This document shows, piece by piece, positions 10,324-18,581 of a stretch of DNA of 64,000 nt. The stretch spans positions 20,662,429-20,726,428 of the forward strand of contig NC_061866.1 of the NCBI RefSeq assembly GCF_907164915.1. Reading direction: 5' to 3'. The stretch's first letter is position 1, and the number at the start of each line of letters is the position of its first letter. This stretch comes from Impatiens glandulifera (Eukaryota > Streptophyta > Magnoliopsida > Ericales > Balsaminaceae). The notes below the pieces were generated by a model. It worked only from the letters and a program-made list of their open reading frames with translations, did not search any database and was not told where the DNA came from. The translations under genes and the position numbers were made by a program.

Positions 10324-12156
10324 TCACACAAGCTGTTCTCGTACCCCAAGAAATCGTTCGGCCATCTTCATTTCAATCGGTTCTAGCGTCTTTCCTTGGA
10401 TTTCTTGAAAGGCATTCTCAACTGCCTGTAACCGAGCGTTTTCAAGGATTACCGGAGCTTTGTTAAACACCGGTTGGATTAGATTGGTGTTAGCTAGCTC
10501 GAGTGCCCTTTCTTCTAGCTTGACGAGCTTGTCCCACTGTCTGTTTCCACTAAAACCTGGAAGCATGTCGGATAATTTGGTTTCGCATCGGAGCTTCACC
10601 CACCGGATGTATGGAGCTAGCGCATCACTTGCACCTTTGTTCATGTCTTGAATAAATTCCTCAAATAGCTCATTTTCTTGCTCTATGGTGTATGGAAACT
10701 CGTCTCCGGTTATGGCTTCAGTTTGAGGGTCGATTTGCAACGTGCCAGTTCCGATTTCCGTTGTTTCTTCAAAAAGAATGCCTTTGCCTTTGTTTATCGG
10801 AGTAGGTCCTTCTGGAGCTGTCTTGCCTCCTGCGGAAACGGAGGGTTCCTGTTCTTCAATATTTCCCTCCTGAGCCGGAGATGCAATTTCTGTTGATTTG
10901 GTCGTCTCATCGACCGGTTGAACTTCTGTCTGATCAGGTATTTCAACCTGATTGTCTGGCTTCCGACGACTTGAAACATCGTCCTCTTCGGTTTCTCTTG
11001 TGATCTCCTGGACCACATTCTGAATTGCTTCTGAGGTATTCAAGCCCACATCGGCTAATACCTCTTCGGCTTGCTTACTGGGTGACTTGGAGGTTGCAGA
11101 GTGAACATTTGCCTCTGCCTCCTCCTTTGAGTTTGACTTGTTCTCCTTGCTCCCCGAAGATTCGGTTTGCCTCGAAGATGGAATGGGATCTGCAATAACG
11201 GTGTTGATGGGGATGGGCTGAAAGACATCTGCGGTTCTTTCCGGTGGATTGTCCGAGGAAAGCGTTTTCTCGGAGTCCGCCGGTTTCTTTGAGCTTTTCT
11301 TTGCTGATACCTTCTTCCTCCTTTTCGGTTCTGGTGGAGCTTCTGCCTCAACCGCTTTTCTTGACGGTTTCTTCTGTCTTGTTTCTTCCTCAACTGGAAC
11401 CGATGAGCTGGCTCCCTTAGATGATTTAGTCTTTGAGGACTTTAGTTTGATCGTCTTCTCCGGTTTTTCTATCATTGACTCTGAGTCAAGGATGTTGGAG
11501 ATCGGAAGCGGTATGCCTTCACCTAGTTCCACATTAAGGAACTCAAGAATTTTGACGATTTGCATAGCATAGGCCTGCACCCGGCCATCTTTCTTAATCA
11601 CCATTTGACAGAACTCTTCATAGATGACGTACCCCCAGTCCACCGTGTCGCCGCGGACAATGGCTAACAACATTCTGAGCTTAAGTTTTGTGAGGTTATC
11701 GAAATTACCTCCCCTTCCTTGAAGTGATTTGGCGATGACGGTCACTAACCATCTGTATTCCGGTTTTAGCTTGATCTTCAGGCTGGAATGGATCACCAGA
11801 TCCTGACCTGAGAAAGATACAACCAACCGGGCAGCATTTGATTCTGCTTCGGTTAAGTCGAACTTTAGGTCCGAACCTGTGTTGGGCAGACCAAGGGCTT
11901 CCGCAAAGATTTCTTCAGTGATGAGGACGGCCTTCCCGTTGACAGTAGCCGAGATCTTCCTCTTCGACAGCGTCGCCGTCGCTAAGAACTCCGTCACCGC
12001 CGCCGGATAAATGGTGAACGGACCAAAAAGGAACTTCTCCAACCCAGATTCTCGTAGAAGTTGAAGAACAACCTTGTTCTTGTCGTCAGCATGCTCATCA
12101 ATATCTGCGAAATCTACCTGCAACATCCATTGAAATGGAGCTTTGCCTAGATCCAT
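10324..12156 (-). CDS. Element B gene cd, proximal part (protein c)
   Basis: An open frame of 610 codons. Residues about 1-215 are the domain shared with a and b: a hydrophobic-D-F start, an SGL..FL step, a GLP turn, KPEYR..L, QGRG and an inner helix ending before a proline-rich loop. After about residue 225 come lysine-rich segments including PKRRKK (a nuclear-localisation-like cluster), a long acidic and Ser/Pro-rich disordered region, and a helical C-terminal piece that matches remnants in elements A and C. The start is the first ATG after a TATA box at about -118. The element C counterpart is at 50199-51020 and shares KPEYR and the QGRG step. No known enzyme motif is visible. I do not recognise the function. 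Confidence 0.75.
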   Translation of the reverse strand: MDLGKAPFQWMLQVDFADIDEHADDKNKVVLQLLRESGLEKFLFGPFTIYPAAVTEFLATATLSKRKISATVNGKAVLITEEIFAEALGLPNTGSDLKFDLTEAESNAARLVVSFSGQDLVIHSSLKIKLKPEYRWLVTVIAKSLQGRGGNFDNLTKLKLRMLLAIVRGDTVDWGYVIYEEFCQMVIKKDGRVQAYAMQIVKILEFLNVELGEGIPLPISNILDSESMIEKPEKTIKLKSSKTKSSKGASSSVPVEEETRQKKPSRKAVEAEAPPEPKRRKKVSAKKSSKKPADSEKTLSSDNPPERTADVFQPIPINTVIADPIPSSRQTESSGSKENKSNSKEEAEANVHSATSKSPSKQAEEVLADVGLNTSEAIQNVVQEITRETEEDDVSSRRKPDNQVEIPDQTEVQPVDETTKSTEIASPAQEGNIEEQEPSVSAGGKTAPEGPTPINKGKGILFEETTEIGTGTLQIDPQTEAITGDEFPYTIEQENELFEEFIQDMNKGASDALAPYIRWVKLRCETKLSDMLPGFSGNRQWDKLVKLEERALELANTNLIQPVFNKAPVILENARLQAVENAFQEIQGKTLEPIEMKMAERFLGVREQLV

Positions 12157-12269
12157 GATAGTATTTGAGAGAGGAAGATGAAGAGTGATGATGATCGGAG
12201 AGAGGAGAGCTTTGAAGTTTTGGAAATTTTAGAGAGAGAAAGCACGTGTGTTGAATGGGCTGATTTGAG

Positions 12270-12278
12270 TTTATATAG
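12270..12278 (-). promoter_or_regulatory. TATA box of element B gene cd
   Basis: The minus strand reads CTATATAAA, 114-122 bp upstream of the cd ATG (12156). A CT-rich leader with TTTCTCTCTCTAAAATTTCC and a second CTCTCTC run lies between, which is typical of plant core promoters with a pyrimidine patch. Confidence 0.65.
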
Positions 12279-12319
12279 ATGGCGGTTCCAAGCGGTTTTG
12301 AAGATGAACCGTCAATTTG

Positions 12320-12420
12320 ATGTTTTGGCGCCAACTTTCCCTCCAAAAGTTACTGCCGTAACTTTCGGCGGTAAAAGCGGAAATTCGGTGGGCGGTAAAT
12401 TTTGAGAGGTAAAAACTGTG
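12320..12420 (-). promoter_or_regulatory. E2F-like site cluster upstream of element B gene cd
   Basis: TTTGGCGC at 12324-12331 sits in the palindrome TTGGCGCCAA and fits the E2F consensus TTTSSCGC. Related TTTACCGCC and TTTCCGC motifs on the minus strand follow within 90 bp. The cluster is 160-260 bp upstream of the ATG. The same position in element C (51181-51240) also has consensus E2F-like sites despite general divergence. Confidence 0.45.
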
Positions 12421-12678
12421 GGCGGTTAAAGATTTTTCAAATTTTCATCTTTGCTCGAAGTTCCGGTTTCTCTTGAAGTCTTGTTAACCGGAGATAGTTA
12501 AATTAACTTTAAGTTTTTGTATAAGTTTGAAAAACCAGAAAGGAATAATGAGAATGAAAAAACCGGAGACTTTTTAAGAGTAACTATTTCATTAAAGAGA
12601 ACATTCGATGTTGAGCGGTTTTGGTCGTACTACAAAATGACCAAAAACCGGAAAATAGAATTAAAGAGAAAGAAAAAT

Positions 12679-13440
12679 TTAGTCTTCGGTGAACCATCCT
12701 CCTTTCACCATCCTTTCATACCATTTTTCAATGGTGTTTTCAGGTGACCGTTCCTCAATCCTTGATATCCACCTGTGCATCATGATCATGGTGATAGTGT
12801 TGGATGGTCCAACCGGAACACCGGTTCCAAGGTTGCGACGCTTGGACATCAGAAAACGGGTGATTTGAGGAGCATAACTGATCCTTCCTCTTGCAGCGGT
12901 CATGAGCTGCTTCAGCTTGTTGTAGAGGTAGGTGGACCAGTTGATGGAGGAGTTGCGAATGATTGCTATCATAATGTCGAATGCCTCCCAGCTGTAGTTC
13001 TGGTTAGGCATTCGGCCCATGATAGACCTTTGAACCAAGTCATGCAGGACTTGGTAGTGAGGAGCAAGTGTCTCTTTCTTCCCAAAGTCCTTAATCGGAG
13101 CGTTGGAGGAAGAGAAGATCTGGAAGAAGTCTTCCTTAGCCGGCAGGAATGGCGTCGGGAAGTCAGAAAAGCCTTCGGTCGGAAGATGAAAGAAGGTGGC
13201 GAATTCCTCCTCGGTAAACTGGAGGAATTGGCCGTCGATGATGGTGCGGATGCTGCCGTCATCCAGAATTTGACCATTGTTAAAGAATTCATACACCTCC
13301 TCTTCGAGGATGGTGTCCGAACCCTTGAGAAAGCCTTGCAAACCAGAGTCTATGATGTGCTGAAAAATGCAGTCATAGTAGGCGCTATCCTTGATATCCT
13401 CAAAATCGATGATAAGAGTGTTTCTTAGATCGGCAGACAT
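12679..13440 (-). CDS. Element B gene b (post-pol protein b)
   Basis: An intact 253-codon frame. It has the shared cassette domain: NTLIIDFEDI at the start, SGLQGFL, EFFNNG, a FATFFHLPTEGFSDFP turn, HYQVLHDLVQRSI, INWSTYLYNKLKQL and YAPQI near the end. It matches the gene at 51419-52207 of element C most closely (LPTEGFSDFP is identical), so it is the positional orthologue. No signal peptide or membrane helix is seen. A TATA box lies about 105 bp upstream. The layout vaguely recalls the putative plant transposon protein domain (PF20167), which I could not test. The role is unknown. Confidence 0.78.
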   Translation of the reverse strand: MSADLRNTLIIDFEDIKDSAYYDCIFQHIIDSGLQGFLKGSDTILEEEVYEFFNNGQILDDGSIRTIIDGQFLQFTEEEFATFFHLPTEGFSDFPTPFLPAKEDFFQIFSSSNAPIKDFGKKETLAPHYQVLHDLVQRSIMGRMPNQNYSWEAFDIMIAIIRNSSINWSTYLYNKLKQLMTAARGRISYAPQITRFLMSKRRNLGTGVPVGPSNTITMIMMHRWISRIEERSPENTIEKWYERMVKGGWFTED

Positions 13441-13541
13441 GGTGATGAGTAGTGAAGAAAAGTTTGAGAGAATTCTTGAGCTTTCGAGTTTTAGAGAGAG
13501 GAATGCTTGAAGGCGTGTTTTTGAAAATGGAGGTTGAATCC

Positions 13542-13551
13542 CCTTTTATAG
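13542..13551 (-). promoter_or_regulatory. TATA box of element B gene b
   Basis: The minus strand reads CTATAAAAGG, 102-111 bp upstream of the ATG at 13440. A pyrimidine patch (CCTCTCTCT) follows, then the leader. The 419-bp gap between genes a and b (13441-13859) holds this promoter and no ORF. Confidence 0.65.
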
Positions 13552-13859
13552 TCTGGAATGAATGAGAGCATTTAATGAGAGGATTTAAAAATCTAGCCGT
13601 TTATGCTTAGTCATTAATGTTTTTGTGATTTTCCAAGAGAATAAAGGCAAGTCTTGTCAAATCAAGTCAGGCATGCTTTGAGATTTATATTTCCAAGAGT
13701 GACACGATTTATTTTGATACGACGCATTGAATATTTTAGATTTTGACTTGGAAAGGAAAGAGATCTGATTCATTAATTGGAGTACGAAACCGGTAGTACA
13801 TCAAAAGTACCGGTTTTGTAAAGAAAAAAAAAATATAAAAGAAAAGAGGAAAGATAGGT

Positions 13860-14621
13860 TTAGACATTTGATGACTCAGCCGCTTGAGCGTTTGAAGCCT
13901 CAGCCGCTTGGATTCTTCTGGCTTTAACCGCTTCCCACCGGTCGATCATCTCTTGTACTCTTTCTTTGGTGAGCACGTGCCTTGGGTGAAGAGTGACGAA
14001 GGCTCTGGAGTGGATCTCCAGACTTGCACAGAAACCGCTCAGCTGAGGAGCGTAGCCGGTTTTGTTGGAGAGAAGCATCTTCTTCAGGTTACTGAAGATG
14101 ATCCAGGACCAGTTAACCGGTGTCCCAACCGTTACGGCGATCATCATCTCGAAGACCCTTTGAGTGTAATAGTAACTTTTCTCTCTGCACAAGACAGATT
14201 TTCCCAGAATCTCGCAGAGAATCTGGTACTTGTGAGAAAGTTGACTCTTAGCACCCCAGGGTTTAACCGGGATGTAAGATCCAGAGAACCGGCGACACAT
14301 TTCTTCCATTGTCACCGGAGAATAGGTTAGGTCGGTTACCCCTTCATTGGGTAAGCCGCAGTATACAGCGAAATCCGTCTCGCTGAATAGGAATTTTTGA
14401 CCGTAAACCTGTGCGACGAGTATATCTCGATGCACCTCTTTCGCGGTCTCAAACAGTTCTTCGACTACAAGGTAGTCGATGATGAACCTGTTTTCAAGAA
14501 AACTTCTTAGCCCACTCCTTTCTATGGCTAAGAACATTTCCTTTACTTCATGATCCTCGTATTGGTAGATTGATTCAAAATCTGCCAATAGGATTTTCTT
14601 GGCTAGGGAGTTGGTATTCAT
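13860..14621 (-). CDS. Element B gene a (post-pol protein a)
   Basis: An intact 253-codon frame, the first gene after pol. It has the cassette domain: KKILLADFESI, SGLRSFL, VVEELFETA, an SETDFAVYCGLPNEG turn, HKYQILCEILGKSV, FEMMIAV, VNWSWIIFSNLKKML and GYAPQL. The end carries an Ala/Ser-rich repeat (AAEASNAQAAESSNV). The element C counterpart is at 52635-53339. No catalytic motif, signal peptide or membrane span is seen. A TATA box and a CTCTCTCTC leader precede it, so it is probably transcribed separately from gag-pol. The function is unknown. Confidence 0.78.
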   Translation of the reverse strand: MNTNSLAKKILLADFESIYQYEDHEVKEMFLAIERSGLRSFLENRFIIDYLVVEELFETAKEVHRDILVAQVYGQKFLFSETDFAVYCGLPNEGVTDLTYSPVTMEEMCRRFSGSYIPVKPWGAKSQLSHKYQILCEILGKSVLCREKSYYYTQRVFEMMIAVTVGTPVNWSWIIFSNLKKMLLSNKTGYAPQLSGFCASLEIHSRAFVTLHPRHVLTKERVQEMIDRWEAVKARRIQAAEASNAQAAESSNV

Positions 14622-14705
14622 GTTTTTGAGAGAGAGAGGATTTTATCTCAAGAATTACACTTGTGAATAGTGAACTTTTGATGTTTCGAAAAGGATTAAG
14701 GATGG

Positions 14706-14714
14706 TTTATATAG
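14706..14714 (-). promoter_or_regulatory. TATA box of element B gene a
   Basis: The minus strand reads CTATATAAA, 85-93 bp upstream of the ATG at 14621, followed by a CTCTCTCTC run about 10 bp before the ATG. Further upstream a palindromic GATGTCATC-type site (about 14758-14772) could bind bZIP factors. The rest of the 708-bp stretch between pol and gene a (14622-15329) shows no ORF. Confidence 0.65.
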
Positions 14715-15329
14715 CCCGGGGGTTCGGCTTGGTCTTTAATGAGGTTAAGCATGCCTGATGATGTCATCAGCTATTTAATAGACTTAACTTGTTGAAGTAA
14801 CTAATGGTTATTTCCAAGGTAAATCTAATAATTACTAAGATAGCAATGATGAAAAATATTTATTGACAAGATGTAAGTCTCCCTCTCTTGATGATGGACA
14901 CATGTCGTCATCTCGATTGTGGTAGACTTGTTTTTAATTAATCACAGGCTTCATTTTTCAAAATATGCATGAAACCTAGGTCGGTCATTTCAGGTTAACC
15001 GGAAAAATTCATTTCATCAGACCAGAGTGCATATGTACTAAGCGGTTTTCCATAGCCGGTTTTAGTAGGATATTTCCGTTTATGAAGAAGAGTTGATTAA
15101 TATCAACAGTTGTTCAACTTTGGATTTGTTTTATCCACTTCAACCTGGTTATTTCAACCGTATAATAAACATACATTTGATTTGAAATAATGAGGTAATC
15201 GGGCATAACCGGAGACTTCCTCCCGGTTAGCATAATTGATTTATTAATGGCCTATTTGAATATGGTTTGAGAAGCTTTAGCTTCTCCCTGAACACATATC
15301 CCGGTTTTATATACACGCATGCATTATGA

Positions 15330-18300
15330 TTATATCAATTGATTAAGATTAGTGAGACCCAAAATATTTCGAAAATGTGAAAACTTAGCTTCCTGTAGCG
15401 GTTTCGTGAAGATGTCCGCTACTTGTTGCTCGGTCGACACATATTCCAGCCGGATGTGTTTCTCCTGAACATGCTCCCGGATGAAATGATGTCGGATGTC
15501 GATATGCTTTGTTCTTGAGTGCAACACCGGATTATATGTGATCGCTATGGCGCTGGTGTTGTCACAAAATATTGGAGACTCCTTTGCTTCTATTCCGAAG
15601 TCCCTGAGTTGCTGTTGAATCCAGAGGAGTTGTGCACAGCAGCTTCCAGCCGCTAAGTACTCCGCCTCTGCGGTTGACGTTGCAACGGATGTTTGTTTCT
15701 TGCCGCTCCAAGTAACTAACCGGTCACCTAGAAACTGACAGGTTTCACTTGTACTCTTTCTGTCGATTTTGCATCCCGCGTAATCGGCATATGAGTAGCT
15801 TATTAGATTGAAGCTCGAGTCTTTTGGATACCAGAGTCCCACTTCTTGAGTTCCCTTCAGATATTTCAAGATTCTTTTAGCCGCCGTATAATGAGTTTGC
15901 TTTGGGTTTGCTTGGAACCTTCCGCACACTCCAACCGCAAACAGGATATCGGGTCGACTGGCTGTGAGATACAGCAGCGATCCGATCATTCCTCGATATG
16001 CTGTGATGTCAACGGCTTGACCATCTTCATCTTTGTCCAGCTTCACGGAAGGACTCATTGGCGTAGCCGCTTCGGCACATGTATCCATCCCAAATCTTTT
16101 CAGCAATTCGGCTGTATACTTCGGTTGGCTTATGAATATTCCGGCTTCCATCTGCTTAACCTGAAGTCCTAGAAAGAAGCTCATTTCCCCCATCATACTC
16201 ATTTGAAATCTATCAGTCTTCATTTTCGAAAATTTGTCACATAACTTTGGATCGGTTGACCCGAATATGATATCATCAACATAAATCTGAACAAGTAGAA
16301 TTTGCTCTTTTCTTTCAAATTTAAAAAGGGTTTTGTCTACTGAACCTATTGTAAATTTTTGATCAAATAGAAATTGTGTCAAAGTATCATACCAAGCTCT
16401 TGGAGCTTGTTTCAAACCGTAAAGGGCTTTATTCAGCCGGTAAACGTGATTTTCATGTTCTGGATTTTTAAAACCTGGAGGTTGGTTAACATACACCTCT
16501 TCATTTACTTTACCGTTTAGAAAAGCGCTTTTAACATCCATTTGATAAACTTTGAATTTTTTGAAAGCTGCATATGCTAAAAATATTCTAATGGCCTCAA
16601 GTCTAGCGACAGGGGCGAATGATTCTTCAAAATCAATGCCTTCTTCCTGCTTATAGCCTTGAGCCACTAACCGGGCTTTGTTCCTCGTAACTAAACTGTC
16701 TTCATTGAGTTTATTTCTGAATACCCATCGTGTGCCTATAACCGGTTTGTTTTTCGGTCTAGGAACTAGGTACCAGACTTTATTTCTCTCAAACTCGTTT
16801 AATTCCTCTTGCATTGCCAAGATCCAATCTGGATCTGACAGTGCTTCATCCACCTTTTTCGGCTCAATTTGTGATATGAAAGCAGAGTTTCCATAGTGAT
16901 CCAAATTTTGTTGCCTAGTTCGGACGGGTGAGGATATGTTACCTATTACTAGTTCAAGAGGATGATTTTTGTTCCTTCTGAGGTTAATCCGAGACGTGTC
17001 TACCAAGCTTTCGGTTGGCTGATCAAGGTTAGACTGATCGGTAGGTTGAATAGAGTCAGACCGACCGATTTCTTCAGTAGAAACTGAAGCGTCAACTTTC
17101 TGCGGTAAAGCAGCTTGATCAGGCTGAATTTCAACATTAACCGCTTGGTCCTTGACAAAGCGTCTAAAAACCGGAACCTCGTCTTCATCATCAGAATAGA
17201 TATTGAAATTTTCCATTCTGTTGTGAAGGTCGAAGGGTAATGCAGTGTTTCGCTCAACCGATTCATCGAAAACAACGTGTGCGGTTTCTTCAACTGTTAA
17301 AGTCCTAGTATTGTATACTCTGTAGGCTTTACTCACAGCTGAATATCCCAACATTATTCCCTCATCGGATTTAGCATCAAAAGCGGTCAAGTACTTCTTG
17401 CCGTTATTGTGAACAAAGCATTTACTACCAAAAATTCGAAAATACCGTACACTTGGAATTTGATCAAAATAAATTTCAAAAGGAGTTTTCGAAAACCGTT
17501 TAGTCACTAGAGATCGATTTTGTGTATAGCAAGCGGTGTTGATAGCTTCAGCCCAAAACTTTTGAGCGATACCCGAATCGGCTATCATTGACCTTGCGGC
17601 TTCCTTGAGAGTTCGGTTTCTTCTCTCAGCCAGGCCATTTTGTTGAGGAGTTCTGGCACTAGACAACTCGTGCCTAATACCGGAATCATCAAGAAAAGTA
17701 GTTAAATTACTGTTAATAAACTCAGTTCCTCTATCACTTCTGATTTTGTTTACTTTAATAGATTTTTCATTTTGTATTCTCAAAATCAGTTTAATCAAGT
17801 TTGGAGTTGCTTGATTTTTAGAAGCTAGGAAAGTAACCCAAGTAAATTTGGAGTAATCATCAACAACTACCATAGTATAATGCATGCCTCCTAAACTAGT
17901 TACTTTAACCGGACCAAACAAGTCCATATGCAAAAGTTCTAAACATCTTTCCGATTGATAATTTCCTTTACTTTTAAAAGATGATTTCACTTGTTTTCCC
18001 ATTTGACATGCAGCACATACTTTATCTTTTGAAAATTTAACGTTTGGAAAGCCGTGAACCAGTTCCTTGGAACAAATAAAGTTGATCGTTTTGAAATTCA
18101 AGTGATTTAACCGTTTATGCCAAAGCCAATTTGGATCATTTCCGGCTATCATACACACAGGTTTTTCGAAATCAGTTTTCCAGTTTACTTTGTAAATGTT
18201 TCCTATCCGGTTACCGATTAACAAAGTGTCATTATTTTGATTTTTGACCAAGCATGAGTTTTTATGAAATTCAACTTTGTAGCCCACATCGCACATTTGG

Positions 18301-18551
18301 CTTATGCTTAGTAAATTAAAGCTTAATTTTTCTACTAATAGCACATTATTTATGGATAGTTCACCATGGACAATCTTACCCTTGCCCACGATTTTACCTT
18401 TTGAGTTATCCCCAAATGTGATGAATGCTCCGGTTTCGTATTTGATGTCGGTCAGTAGCTCCTTATTTCCGGTCATATGCCTTGAGCATCCACTGTCCAA
18501 ATACCATTCAGAATTCTTCAACCGGTTGCTCCTCCTAACCTGCAAAAACAA
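15330..18551 (-). CDS. pol: Element B pol polyprotein (PR-IN-RT-RNase H)
   Basis: One uninterrupted frame of about 1073 codons in copia order. Protease: [13 protein letters not shown] (about residues 16-28). Integrase: zinc finger (H..H with CAACQMGK, about 145-190), then MDLFGPV, SDRGTEF and [11 protein letters not shown] giving D, D and [14 protein letters not shown] and YVDDIIFGS (about 755). RNase H: about 920 onward, with TAEAEY and DNTSAI. One oddity is that the RNase H opening reads SYADYAG, where element C has SDADYAG, so a conserved Asp is replaced by Tyr (codon 15789-15791). The frame is the same as gag, after two in-frame stops. The first Met shown by simple translation is a TTG, so the true N-terminus depends on readthrough, splicing or protease cleavage. 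Confidence 0.93.
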   Translation of the reverse strand: MFLQVRRSNRLKNSEWYLDSGCSRHMTGNKELLTDIKYETGAFITFGDNSKGKIVGKGKIVHGELSINNVLLVEKLSFNLLSISQMCDVGYKVEFHKNSCLVKNQNNDTLLIGNRIGNIYKVNWKTDFEKPVCMIAGNDPNWLWHKRLNHLNFKTINFICSKELVHGFPNVKFSKDKVCAACQMGKQVKSSFKSKGNYQSERCLELLHMDLFGPVKVTSLGGMHYTMVVVDDYSKFTWVTFLASKNQATPNLIKLILRIQNEKSIKVNKIRSDRGTEFINSNLTTFLDDSGIRHELSSARTPQQNGLAERRNRTLKEAARSMIADSGIAQKFWAEAINTACYTQNRSLVTKRFSKTPFEIYFDQIPSVRYFRIFGSKCFVHNNGKKYLTAFDAKSDEGIMLGYSAVSKAYRVYNTRTLTVEETAHVVFDESVERNTALPFDLHNRMENFNIYSDDEDEVPVFRRFVKDQAVNVEIQPDQAALPQKVDASVSTEEIGRSDSIQPTDQSNLDQPTESLVDTSRINLRRNKNHPLELVIGNISSPVRTRQQNLDHYGNSAFISQIEPKKVDEALSDPDWILAMQEELNEFERNKVWYLVPRPKNKPVIGTRWVFRNKLNEDSLVTRNKARLVAQGYKQEEGIDFEESFAPVARLEAIRIFLAYAAFKKFKVYQMDVKSAFLNGKVNEEVYVNQPPGFKNPEHENHVYRLNKALYGLKQAPRAWYDTLTQFLFDQKFTIGSVDKTLFKFERKEQILLVQIYVDDIIFGSTDPKLCDKFSKMKTDRFQMSMMGEMSFFLGLQVKQMEAGIFISQPKYTAELLKRFGMDTCAEAATPMSPSVKLDKDEDGQAVDITAYRGMIGSLLYLTASRPDILFAVGVCGRFQANPKQTHYTAAKRILKYLKGTQEVGLWYPKDSSFNLISYSYADYAGCKIDRKSTSETCQFLGDRLVTWSGKKQTSVATSTAEAEYLAAGSCCAQLLWIQQQLRDFGIEAKESPIFCDNTSAIAITYNPVLHSRTKHIDIRHHFIREHVQEKHIRLEYVSTEQQVADIFTKPLQEAKFSHFRNILGLTNLNQLI

Positions 18552-18581
18552 TTATTTACACCTTTTTGGTACCCACATTTA
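18540..18581 (-). other. Gag-pol junction with in-frame stops and 3' splice-site-like sequence, element B
   Basis: Gag ends in TAA (18579-18581), followed by MWVPKRCK in the same frame, a second TAA, then TTGTTTTTGCAG|G and the pol frame. The same arrangement (stop, WVP, TGTAAATA, a T-rich tract ending in AG|G) is found in A (28779-28822), C (57081-57123) and D (107-148). Confidence 0.6.

Noticed and set aside
12775..13428. A 217-codon plus-strand frame opposite gene b
   Set aside because: It lies antisense to gene b, shows no recognisable domain, and its length is explained by the codon use of the opposite strand.
13908..14330. A 140-codon plus-strand frame opposite gene a
   Set aside because: A shadow of gene a on the other strand, with no homologous frame conserved in element C.
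9295..14621. Envelope gene of a retrovirus-like element
   Set aside because: The post-pol proteins have no signal peptide, membrane helix or glycoprotein-like cysteine pattern. They are soluble-domain and coiled-coil proteins.
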